From Hygrocybe punicea (Eukaryota > Basidiomycota > Agaricomycetes > Agaricales > Hygrophoraceae), in NCBI GenBank assembly GCA_963556145.1, contig OY744463.1, positions 4,588,001 through 4,652,000 on the forward strand: a DNA stretch of 64,000 bases, in the 5' to 3' direction. This document shows, piece by piece, positions 46,104 to 56,359 of this stretch. The translations under genes were made by a program, and so were the position numbers. The notes beneath the pieces are model-generated. The model was not told the origin of the DNA and ran no database searches. It saw only the letters and a list, made by a program, of their open reading frames with translations. The stretch's first letter is position 1. Each line of letters opens with the position of its first letter.

Positions 46104-46373
46104 CCTGTCCAGTGAAGGGGAAGGCTGCACACAATGCTTTTTTGGGGGTTGTGGGCAGCAACGTAAAGATGCGGATACGAGCCCTGTTTCGTACCGTATA
46201 TGACATGTGGGGCGAAAATATGCGATATTAGCGTGGACCTACTAGTAAGCTTTTTTGTAGGCTTCCGTTCGACAGTGCAGAGAATTGGTTTCCAATTTAC
46301 ATAAATTTAGTGGTACATTGTGTGAACTGATGGCGAGAGGAACATGATGGAAGCACTTTCAAAGAAAAAATCT
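46104..46373. other. intergenic, CorA to phosphoacetylglucosamine mutase
   Basis: 270 bases between the start of the CorA gene (minus) and the 3' end of the next minus-strand gene. No gene or element recognised. Confidence 0.45.
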
Positions 46374-48296
46374 TCACATAAACTCTTTGGGTCGTTGTTT
46401 GGGATCTCCTCCGCTCTCATCGTATACTAGGCCCGCAACTCGGAAGGCAAGTTCTATACAAAGCATAAGGCTTCACGAAACCATGACCAGGAGATATACT
46501 GACCGTCAGCTTGTGGCTTGAGAACTGCTTCCGCGTAAACTCTCACGACATCCTCTGTACCGCTAGGTCTCACGAACGATCTGCCACCTTCGTACCGACG
46601 AACAAGCTCCTCTATCTTGATTTGAAGTCCCGGTGGGCTGACCAAACGTCGTTCGGCATCTTTCGTCTTGAATACATTCCTATCGGCCACCACCACCTTA
46701 ACGAGTCGGTTGGGTAAATCGACGTAGAGAGAGTCCCACTCAAGACCACTGTATGACTTGTGTGCCAGAACGACCTCTACCAGAAGCATATCGGAAAGGG
46801 CATCACCGACAGTCTGATTGATTAATTTTGTCAGATTGATTAAATGACCAAGCGCGGTCGACTGCGCAGGTGTGGAGGGTTGGTAAGCGGCGAGGAGATC
46901 TTGAGTGTCTTGAGAAAAGAGAACGGTGCCATGTCCGTTCGCTTCGAAGTAGACACCAATGTTATAGTGTTCGGCGGCATGATGAAGATGTTTTACACCC
47001 GTGGGAACGCATTTAACTGGAAGGCGCTGATCCGAAGATAAGAAGATAATTGGCTGCAAGCCCAAATAACATACCTCTGAAAGATATTTAGTCGAGGCAC
47101 CATTGGCGTAAGCTGTTTGGACGACCCCAACCTTGATCTGCTCCTCCAGACCGGAAATCTTGACGAGCTCGACGATGAAGGCAGCGATAAGAGCAGCAAT
47201 TTTGTCTCCATCCAACATATGGAATTGACTGCGATCATCCAGATAAAAATACATCAAACGGTCAGCATCACCATCGAGACTACATCCACGTTGGCCAGCT
47301 TTTAGACGAGATGCCATTGAAGGGGGAAGCCTTTGGGAGGTCTTCACATAATCTGCACCGCAGTTATTGTTTAATGCACCCGGTGTTGTGATTGCAGTGT
47401 TCTCCAACACGATTGGGAATGTATCACCGAGATACTCCGAAAGTTTGGCGGCAGCAAAAGCCCCGACGCCGTTGGCACAATCTATGGTTAAAGGAAAGGG
47501 AGTAGTTCTCCCAGCCTGTACGTGCAACAATTTGTTGAGCTGGGGGACACCCATAACTTGATCAGTACACCTTACCATAAGCTTTTTGAGGGCTTCAGTA
47601 AGCTTCATGAAATACCCTTCCTCAGAGTCATCTCCGTAAGCTTCCTTTGTACCCTTAGTATTGATTGCTCGCACAAGGTAATGTAGGATAGGCGTCGTCG
47701 TGATGCCGGCATTTCGGCCTTCGGCGCCAATTGCCGTGATGCCATCCTCGAGCGCGGAGACTAGTGAGACACCCGACGGTCGAGTATCTCGTGCATAAAC
47801 AATCCTAGAAGGCTTTGATAAGTCGATCTTGGTTGTCTGCACGAAAGATTCTAGGGCATTGATAAAATCTTCAGTTGTGATTGCATTTGAAAGTGTCGTG
47901 GCGTGAGCTTCCCAAGACGCCTCCAGCATTTCCCCACGGGGATCAACAAGTTTGACACCATTATCCTTGTAACAAGAACTTGATTTCAGTAGAATAATCA
48001 TGTAAACCTGCATATACCACGCACTGCTTCAGGATTGTGTGAGGCAGTAACCATGACACCAATGGTCTTTCCATCGAGTTTTTTGCTTCGAAGGCCAGCA
48101 ATTATACCAATTCTAAACAGAACCGAATCTAGAACACTTCCTCTATCGGCCTCGCCAAGTTTAAGCAGGTTCTTCGTCGGGTCAGAGTGACAACGTACGA
48201 TGTTCTGAAGCCGGCGGTGCCATACTGAAAACGGATATTGGCAGGTTTGGTGTGAAGATCGCACAGGCGTTTGATTTGGTTCAAGTCCAAAGCCAT
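46374..48296 (-). CDS. PCM1: phosphoacetylglucosamine mutase
   Basis: The start MALDLNQIKRLCDLH is at 48296. Exons give IRFQYGTAGFRTS, then MVTASHNPEADNGVK, the phosphoserine loop of alpha-D-phosphohexomutases, the metal loop CSLDGDADRL, FEANGHGTVLFS, and the phosphate-binding RPSGTEDVVRVYAEA. The last exon (after an intron at about 46450) adds LAFRVAGLVYDESGGDP and RPKEFM. Order and motifs fit AGM1/PCM1, which converts GlcNAc-6-P to GlcNAc-1-P for UDP-GlcNAc and chitin. A stop-free 48-nt segment near 47030-47070 has GT and AG ends and may be an intron. Its start is divergent from SEC17. Confidence 0.93.
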
Positions 48297-48410
48297 TATA
48301 AGATCGATGAGGATTTCAAGTGAATTGGCAATGTCACGTGTATTGTGGGATATTCGCCGCAGTAGCAGATCTGCTCCACTCACCCCGTACTATATCGGTC
48401 ACCCTCCTTG
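48297..48410. promoter_or_regulatory. divergent promoter, PCM1 and SEC17
   Basis: Just 114 bases between the two start codons; both genes must be driven from it. A CACGTG-like core CACGTGTATTGTG is seen at 48335. No further element identified. Confidence 0.6.
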
Positions 48411-49445
48411 ATGCCATCGAAATCGCCTGCGCAAGTGCTCCTCGAGAAAGCAGATAAGAAAGCCAACACTTCTGGTGGCTGGTTCTCTTCGCCGTCCGCC
48501 AGGTTTGAAGAAGCGGGAGACCTCTATCAGCAAGCTGCCAATTCGTTCAAGCTCGAAAAGCAATTCAGGGAAGCTGGGGACGCTTTTGCAAGAGAAGCGG
48601 AATGCAGAGAACAATGCAAGGAGCCAATGGATGCCAGCAATGCATGGTGGAACGCCGCGAAAGCCTATAAAAAGGGATTCCCTGATTGTATGTTTCCACG
48701 ACAGATCACGTATTCGGATGCCGATTTTCTACCTACAGTGGCTATTCAGGCGTTAACGCAGACGATTACCCATCTGACCCAGAGTGGGCGCTTCCGACAA
48801 GCGGCAGACAGAGAGAAAGAGATTGGACAGATTTACCTTCAGGAGTTGCAAGATCTTCGGAAGGCTTGCGAGAGTTTCGAGAGAGCGGCCGAGTGGTACG
48901 CCCATGAAGACGCAACAGCGTGAGTGCTACAAAACTCTGGTCGGTATGTCACTACAATATAATTTGTGTACAGGACCGCGAATGCTTGTTACAAGGATGC
49001 TGCAGATCTTCACGCTGAGCTGGAAGAATATCCTCAAGCAATCGCTCGCTATGAACTGGTGGCGGACAGTTCACTGAGTTCTGCGCTCACCAAGTATAGT
49101 GTTAAAGAATATTGGCTCAAAGCAGGTCTGTGTGCATTGGCCATGGGGGCAAGTGTTCTGGCTCGTAATTTCTTGCATTCTATGCCTTTACATCTCGTCG
49201 ACGTTTAGGATGTGATTACTGCCAAGCGAAACATTGACAAATACTCGTCTCAAGATACAACCTTCACTTCTACCCGAGAAGCCAAGTTTCTTCGTGTCCT
49301 CATCGATGCTGTGGAAGCTGGTGATCAGAAGGCGTTCACCGGTGCTGTCGTCGAGTTTGATCAAGTGACCAGGTTAGACAACTGGAAAACGAACATATTG
49401 CTAAAGATCAAGAGAGGTATCAAGGACGAGCCAGATATCACATAG
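48411..49445 (+). CDS. SEC17: alpha-SNAP, SNARE-disassembly adaptor
   Basis: Exons 48411-48687, 48739-48919, 48974-49148 and 49209-49445 give 289 residues, the length of alpha-SNAP. TPR-like helices are seen: ARFEEAGDLYQQAANSFK, AGDAFAREAECREQ, AIQALTQTITHLTQSGRFRQAADREKEIGQIY, SFERAAEWY, ACYKDAADLHAELEEYPQAIARYE, and the C-terminal KRNIDKYSSQDTTFTSTREAKFL. It recruits NSF/Sec18 to SNARE complexes. The third intron starts GCAAGT (49149-49208), a GC-AG intron; only it gives the continuous AMGDVITAKR. The start is at 48411, the only in-frame ATG after a TTG. Confidence 0.93.
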
Positions 49446-49532
49446 ATGCGTATACAATGTGGTGCACGTGATGTAACATGTATACACGTAGTACTACGTT
49501 GGCAGGCACGCTCTGACGTTGCCCAATATCCT

Positions 49533-50723
49533 ATGCTTTCATTTGCGCCCGCTATTCTCTATGTTATCCACTGCATATACGCCTTGTTGTGTCTCTTATC
49601 TTCTTTAGTGCAAATTTTCACTCGTCAGACTCCCCTACCTTTGAACGCACCCCGTAAAAGGATACCGCACCACCTGGCGCTGATTCTTGTATCACCTGAA
49701 CACGTTGGCATTACTGCTGTGGAAGCACTCATAGAGAGTGTGGAGAGGGCGGTGGACTGCTGCCGAATAGTAGGTATCGAACGACTGACAGTTTACGATC
49801 CCCATGGTGCGCATTTGCTTCAAACATGCATCCGCGGGCCTCACGCGCCGACAGGCATACTTATGAGATGCTCGGAAGACATTCGCGACCGCGTAACAAT
49901 ACATCATGACTCAAATTCCCAGTCTTCTGACTCTAACGTTGAATACCCCCTCACCCCACCAGTTTCTCGACCGCTTTCTCCAACGTATGACATAAAGCGG
50001 GACGACCTGGGTGTTGTCACTATCGATTTAATGGAGGACCGGGACCCGAGGATGGCCGAGCATAAGTTTGTTCTCACTCGACGACGGCAAGAACGTAAGA
50101 TTTCTTCAATCGAAAGGTCTTTTTGTCATGTACTGATTCCAAAAAAAAAGGTGATCGTTCTCGCAGGAAACCTTTGACCCTTCACCTTGTGTCTAGACAA
50201 TCATCGAAAATGGCTATTGCCGCCGCAGCTCGCACGCTCGTTCGGACCCAGCGAAGACATACGGGCAGAAATCATATTTGTCACGATGTCAGCGAATTCA
50301 GTCTTTCGATCGAAGCGCTCGGATCGATTTTGGAAGGTTAAGTCAAACATAAGGAGCGGTTAATGTTTTGCTGACTTCCCATAGGAGAATATGGGCTCCC
50401 CTCGCCAGATTTGATGATGTTGCATTCAATATGCCCTACGGAATACAACGGGATACCCTTAGAGTTGCACGGTTTTCCTCCATGGCAGATCAAATTAACA
50501 GAAATATTGTACGTTCATATTCATCGTTTCACTAGACCTGCTGCCAAAATAACACCAACATTGTTGGCATAGCCATAGCCAATATCACGACCGCCACCGA
50601 AGCTACCTCGGTTGGTTTCGTCGCTCAAAGAAATTGCCTCGCGCAGTGTCACCGCTTGACGAACTAGAATTTAGAGAAGCATTGGACGAGTTTGCGGAGG
50701 CTGAGATGCGGTTGGGCAAGTAG
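49533..50723 (+). CDS. NUS1: NUS1/NgBR subunit of cis-prenyltransferase
   Basis: Exons 49533-50094, 50151-50336, 50385-50508 and 50573-50723, 340 residues. A membrane anchor opens the protein (MLSFAPAILYVIHCIYALLCLL). Then come RIPHHLALILVSPEH, VDCCRIVGIERLTVYDPHG, LTLHLVSRQSSKMAIA and LPSPDLMMLHS with ELHGFPPWQIKLTEI, typical of Nus1. The C-terminal helix FREALDEFAEAEMRLGK ends it. The protein pairs with Rer2-type catalytic subunits to make dolichol in the ER. An in-frame ATG at 49446, directly after the SEC17 stop, would add 29 residues; 49533 was preferred because the anchor then lies at the N-terminus. The last acceptor is GCATAG. Confidence 0.9.
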
Positions 50724-51969
50724 GTTGATTACTTGCGTTCTCTAAAACGACACACCCGATTGGACGATTAGTACTTTAGTACTCGATTAGTATTCATATT
50801 TTTTATCCATCTGCACGGAGGACGGAGTTGCACGGAGGACGGAGTTAGATTGAACTGCCGATCGGTCCGATGCCCGCCTTGCATATCATCAGGAAATTGA
50901 ACATGAAATGAGAAAGTCTTATAAGACCTGATCTGATACATCATAAGTAACATCCAGTATCACTATGATGACAGCCAGGTCAACTCAGATAATTTATGGT
51001 TACCTAGATGAAAATACATCACATCAAGCATATTGATGTCAATGTAGCATTAGTTGCCAACAATGTCTTGACCAATAATTCTGGTATTCATTGGTAACCA
51101 ATGATATTAGAATATCTGTTATTGAGTAATAGGAGGGGAAAAAATTCTGCCTTTTAACCATTGTCTTTCTCATTCACTTATCTTATAATGGTCTCATGTT
51201 AAATCTTCTTGGAATTTATCTGATGTTATCTCAAGGTCTTAGAATTAATTTTATCTAATCTTATCTCAAGGTCTTGAAAGTTTATCTTATCTCACTTATT
51301 GTCTTATTGTCCAGTTTGAATGCTTAATATAAGTGTAAGGATGAAAATTTGAGACATGAACAAGATTTTGTATTTTGTTCAACCCACAGGTGTGCAGCCA
51401 AATAGTGCCAACATATGTGTACATATTTATACAGACTCCAGGTACAAGGAAGATAGTTACTTGCCAATGGAATGCCAAATCTTAACAGTGTGACCATGCA
51501 TAGATTTTAATATATCACCACATACAAAATGATTCCAGTCTTGCAATACCTCTGAGAAGAATTCACCATCTTAACATCAGAATTACATGACATGATCTTA
51601 GAATATCAGTGTGATAGCTACAGGAATAGCGTGACAATATTGTTATCAGAATTACATGACTTTATCTTAAAATATCAATGTGATAGCTACAGGAATAGCG
51701 TGACAATATTGTTATCAGAATTACATGACTTTATCTTAAAATATCAATGTGATAGCTACAGGAATAGTATGACAATATTGTTATCAGAGTTCTAAATTGT
51801 GATAAGCTTATATATCACTAGATCACATGGTATCAGTCAGCTATCTGTTGATAAGATCTGTCTGGAAATCCCTGTGTCTCCACGTTTTCCTGATGATATA
51901 CGGAATGTCTATCCGAGTCGCTTATCACTGATCAGTGCAGTACCCCTCGAGGCAGGTCTCTCAGTGTCA
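50724..51969. other. AT-rich intergenic region with repeats
   Basis: About 1.25 kb unlike its surroundings: AT-rich, with an early 17-bp tandem duplication (TGCACGGAGGACGGAGT, near 50812 and 50829), low-complexity TTATCT runs near 51230-51300 and a 69-bp tandem repeat at 51580. Sequence near 50890 (CATATCATCAGGAAA) returns inverted near 51885, which suggests the ends of a decayed insertion. No gene recognised. Confidence 0.6.
51580..51786 (+). repeat. 69-bp tandem repeat, three units
   Basis: Three head-to-tail units of 69 bp starting at 51580, 51649 and 51718, each opening GAATTACATGAC and containing GTGATAGCTACAGGAATAG. They differ at only a few positions. Because 69 is a multiple of three they make an open repeat ORF, but nothing suggests it is expressed. 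Confidence 0.95.
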
Positions 51970-54334
51970 ATGTCAAGCTCGACACCCTTAGAGTTCAGTT
52001 CTGCCGTCTTTGCTCCAACTGTCCCGCTGGCAGGTGCCCAGCCTGCGAGGTTGTTGAAACGCATCATTGTTTGCTGTGATGGGTAGGAATATTGTTTCTT
52101 ATTTCCCCAATCTCAGTTACGAATCGGAATAAGGACTTGGCAAGACGGCTTGGCTATTAAGGAGCGTTGGAGGTACACTAATATCCTCGTGAGTCAATCC
52201 ATACTTCTCAACAAAATACCTAATGCGGTCTGTTATAGCGTCTTTCGAGGTGTATTCGCACCGAAGACACCCGACAGTACGTATCGCAGTCGAAACGTAG
52301 TTTGATGAATAACTAACTTGAGTTCGTCATGAAGTGACCCTCCCATTCCTCAAATCGTCTTTTATCAATCAGGTGTTGGATCAGAGCACAATCTGTGCTC
52401 ATATCTTCAGGGTGCGTGCGGCCGCTCTCAGGGCATCGGATTCGATACTGATTCTTCGGATGTAGGGTATACTGGGGCGACTTTGGGTAAGCAAATGTGT
52501 CTTTTCTCTCTCGATCCGTGTATCATTACTATAATTAGGCGACAAGGTTCAAGAGGCGTATGCATTCATCGCACAGTGGGTCACAACAGTTGTCAAGAAT
52601 TGTTACATTCCAATGCTGCCCTTCACAGGAATTATCACCCGGGAGATGAGGTGATTTCACGTCAATATTGGATTGGGTAAATGGCTGATCGATAGTCGCC
52701 TTCAGATATTTCTCTTTGGTTTTTCTCGGGTAAGCACCTGGCCCAGGGTATTCCGCATGTAACCGACAATTTGTAGGGAGCTTACACGGCACGAATGGTG
52801 GCTATGTTTATCGTATGTTATATTCATGCCTACTGTTTCCCATTCTGACCACAACCCCTAGAGTGCAATCGGTGTCCTCAACCGCGCAGATATGGATAAT
52901 TTTGCTACAATTTTTGTGAATTTTCAAAAGCGGGGGAAGTCTGAGAATAAGGCTGGTATGTTGTTATGATTATTACAAAGAATTGTCTCAGTTTTCCTCT
53001 CAGAAATCGACGTTTTGGAAAAAATACTTGCACCATGGACATCGCCGAATTCTCATGGTAAGATGAGAACAGCTTCAAGTGCCGAAACTTTCTCCATCAA
53101 GTTTGTATTATCTTCAGATTCATCTTGATATCTGATAATTTAGGGTATAGATGTGTCGGCGTCTTCGATACTGTAGGATCCTTGGGTTTGCCCGAGGAGC
53201 TGTCTCTTCATCCCAAACCGGTTCAAGCCATTTTTGGGTTCTCCGACAGGGTCCTTTCGCCTGACATAGAAAATGCGTTTCAAGCCTTAGCTATACACGA
53301 ATCTCGTGTCGATTTTGTAAGCACGAGACGTTCCGTTTCCTGCTAGCAAATAGTTCAAGAACACTTCTAGAAATGTTGCAAGTTTGAGCAGACGGAAGAA
53401 GGTCGTATGAAGAAGCAGGTCCTAAAGCAAGTCAGTACGGTGATATCGTTACCTCCAAGATCCAGGAACTAATTTGCCGTTGTTTAAAGTGTTGGTTCGC
53501 CGGTGAGTCCATACGAGGCTTCACTAAAATTCTTTCCTCACTGTTTCCTTCAAGGTTCTCACGCAGATGTAATTACTTTTATTCTTCCATCATGGGGGAA
53601 AATCTAATTGACCACCTACTCAGATCGGTGGAGGATGGCAGGATCATGACTTGTCTGACTTGACTCTAACTTGGATGGCGGTAGGAGGAGAAATCCGTCC
53701 ACGTCACTCGCTCTTATCATTGAATACACAGTCACACATTGGCGGTATGCTTTCTTTGGATTTGAAATACCTTGCATCCCTGTATAGTCCGGTAGCTCCG
53801 TGGGGGTGCCAACAACTGCATGAGTAGGTGGTCCCGCACAAGGTTAAACATACATGCTAGACCTAACATCTCAGTTCGGACACGGGCATATTCATGTTCG
53901 CGCACGAGATGAGTCGTCAACTCCCAACATCTTCCAACACTATTACACAGGAGACAATCCATGCTTCCGTACTCGCGCAATCAAATGTCGTCCCGATGCA
54001 TGTCGTCGAACATCCCGGTATTGTCGACGATCTCATGCCACTTGAACAACAGTTGAAGGATAAGTGGCCCTACAGCCACAGCAATCCAGCCGCTGAGGCC
54101 TATGCAGCCAAGGTTCAAGCAGCGAAGGCTCATGCGGCGAAAGCGACTTCAGAGGATAAAAATCCGAGCCTTCTGGCGAAGTTTGAAAGGCTAGGCGTAG
54201 AAGTTGGTCACAAGATTCTGGAGAAGGCGGCTCACGGACAACCCATTCATGAGAAGAATTGGCTGACGAAGTTGGTGGATGAGACTCACGTAGGGCCTTA
54301 CATGAAAGCATTGGAAGAACACCGAGAAAACTAG
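51970..54334 (+). CDS. DUF2235 (Tle1-type) alpha/beta hydrolase
   Basis: At least a dozen short exons. Motifs in order are KRIIVCCDG, TWQDGLAIKERWRYTNIL, SDPPIPQIVFYQSGVGSEHNL, DKVQEAYAFIAQ, NYHPGDEIFLFGFSRGAYTARMVAMFI, the VGVFDTVGSLGLPEEL block, KFEQTEEGRMKKQVLKQ, WFAGSHADIGGGW and DLSDLTLTWMA. The GFSRG nucleophile elbow, FDTVGS Asp loop and the H-containing GSHADIGGG fit the DUF2235/T6SS Tle1 phospholipase catalytic fold. Micro-exons of 22 nt (52629-52650), 24 nt (52706-52729), 36 nt (52777-52812) and 14 nt (53555-53568) occur. Substrate unknown; lipid hydrolysis is inferred from bacterial relatives. The C-terminal part is rich in Ala/Lys (AKVQAAKAHAAKA). Confidence 0.88.
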
Positions 54335-54434
54335 GTACACTAGGAGAGCAAGCAAGGGCGCCAGGAATTTTGTACAATAACGAAGAGTGATCCTTCTGAG
54401 AGCACGTGATATAATTATTGTCCGAGTCTTCGGA

Positions 54435-56034
54435 ATGTGTCGATTCGTTATCTACAAAGGGACTTCACCCGTTCAGCTGTCTCACGTCCGTCGTTCACTT
54501 GACGGTATCCCTAACACCCTGAACGCCAGGAAATACAGCTTCTCACAAGGCCCTGTCATTCTATAATAAACCAAGCTTTCGACTCCAGGCTTCGACTTGA
54601 TCGTAGGAGGCCAATCAATGGCGACGGATTCGGCGTCGGTACGTTGTCGATGAATGACGGATGCTCTATGACTTGCCGAATGGCCAAACAGGCTGGTACG
54701 ACTCAGTTCACGATGAGGAGTTGGGCTGTCAGCCTTGCATTTTCACGTCAGTGACTCCGGTGGGTATCCTGACTGTATCCAGGCATTCTTTCTGACATTC
54801 CGTCCGATAGGCATGGAACAACATCAATCTGACGCGTCTTGCCGAAAAGATCAAGTCTCCCCTTGTCTTGTACGTGGCGACATTTATCGTCTGACATTTC
54901 GCTCATTCGCGAGGTCCCATCAGCGGTCACGTCCGTGCTACTACAGCGGGTTCGCTCTCGTTGGATAACTGTCACCCTTTCGTCCACGGCAAGCTCATGG
55001 TATCAATGTCTAGTTCAAATATATCATGGAGGAAAACTAATTGAACGTGGTGTAGTTCATGCATAACGGAGGCATTGCTGAGTTTCCACTGCTAAAAAGG
55101 AAACTGCAAGCAGCTCTTTCCGATGAAATTTTCAACGTGGTTCAAGGAAACACAGGTGGCTGAGTTGTCTCCGCTCGTTATCTTGCTTTTTTTTTAAAAA
55201 TCCCATGGATCCTCTGAAGATTCGGAATGGGCTTTTGCACTGTTCCTGTCGAAGGTGATAAGTTTCATTCTGAATCTTCGTTTCAATGCTCAATGTTATT
55301 CAGCTTCCTGATCCTAATGCTAAAACTTTCAGTCCCAAAATTCTCAAAAAAGCGATGCTTGACACTATCTCGACGATGAATGAATTCGCCGAGTCAGTCG
55401 GAATCACGGAGGTGTGAGATGACAATTTTGTCTCCCTGCACGTCACCAATCTCTGGGCAGCCGAGTCTGATGAATTTTTGTGTGACGGACGGCGAGAGTG
55501 TAATTGCCACTCGATATATCTCTTCGCGGCACGACGAAGCAGCCTCGCTGGTGCCGTAACTCTCCTGACAGTGCCCTTATGCCTGACTAACTTGTTCCTC
55601 AGTGGTTCTCCTCTGGTACAACTTTCAGTGAATATGCCACAGGGGGTCATTACAAGATGACGAAGGCTGATAAGAGGGAAAATATAATTATGGTAAGTTC
55701 AAGATCTCAAGGTCTTTTATCGAACGGCCATATATTGGATTATAGATTGCCAGCGAACCCCTCACTTTTGAAAAAGGTGCATTGAATTATCAGAACGATT
55801 TGGTCTGTCGCTGACCGTCCTTCACTATCAGCCGATTGGATGGAGATAAGAACAAACCATATGGTTGTTATCACTCCCAAGATGAATTTACTTCAAATAC
55901 CAATCATCGACAAGTTCTATGTTCCACCCTCCGATCCTGCTGCTCTGGCACGCGACACGGATTTTGCTGAAGGTAAAGGGCTACTCTGTCCCCGCAAATC
56001 CCTTCCCAGCCTTCTTCAGGAAAAACCTACTTGA
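54435..56034 (+). CDS. DUG3: DUG3-type class II glutamine amidotransferase
   Basis: Many small exons. The start MCRFVIYKGTSP gives Cys2, the N-terminal nucleophile of class II amidotransferases once Met is removed. Then come RPCHSIINQAFDSRLRLDRR, PINGDGFGVGWYDS, AWNNINLTRLAEKIKSPLVF, GHVRATTAGSLSLDNCHPFV, MHNGGIAEFPLLKRKL, DSEWAFALFLSK, LMNFCVTDGESV, WFSSGTTF and WMEIRTNHMVVITPK, closely following yeast Dug3. Dug2-Dug3 degrade glutathione in the cytosol. The final exon ends with an extra basic tail (KGLLCPRKSLPSLLQEKPT). Two acceptors are AAG. The gene follows the DUF2235 gene by 100 bases. Confidence 0.92.
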
Positions 56035-56359
56035 ATGCCTTGAAAGTCATCTCGTGTACCTTCTGTCACCATGTTGCTTTTGTTGTATATAATAATATGT
56101 CCCCGGCCCTTTGGTGATCACCGGGTCACCCCCCGGTAACTTTCCCACGCGTGGCGTCCTGGCCCCAGATACATCGATCTGGTGACCCATGTATATCTGC
56201 TCGATACACTTCTCATTTAGGGTGATGTCCTCATTTAGGGTAACGTCCTTCTGATTCTGGGGGCAAAATTTCTCATTAAAGGAGGGGGGGTGTGTGTGCC
56301 AAAGTTCAGCAAATATGGCATTGTTCAGTTAGTGATACCAGTACTACAGTTGATAAATA
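56035..56359. other. boundary between genes and transposon nest
   Basis: About 320 bases with a GGTGATCACCGGGTCACC cluster, an imperfect palindrome near 56170-56210, a short duplication (CTCATTTAGGGT twice near 56212 and 56231) and a G/T tract at 56283-56297. The Crypton end probably lies here; no precise border could be set. Confidence 0.5.

Noticed and set aside
51592..51795. Repeat protein of 67 residues
   Set aside because: A by-product of a 69-bp tandem repeat whose period is a multiple of three; no promoter or homology.
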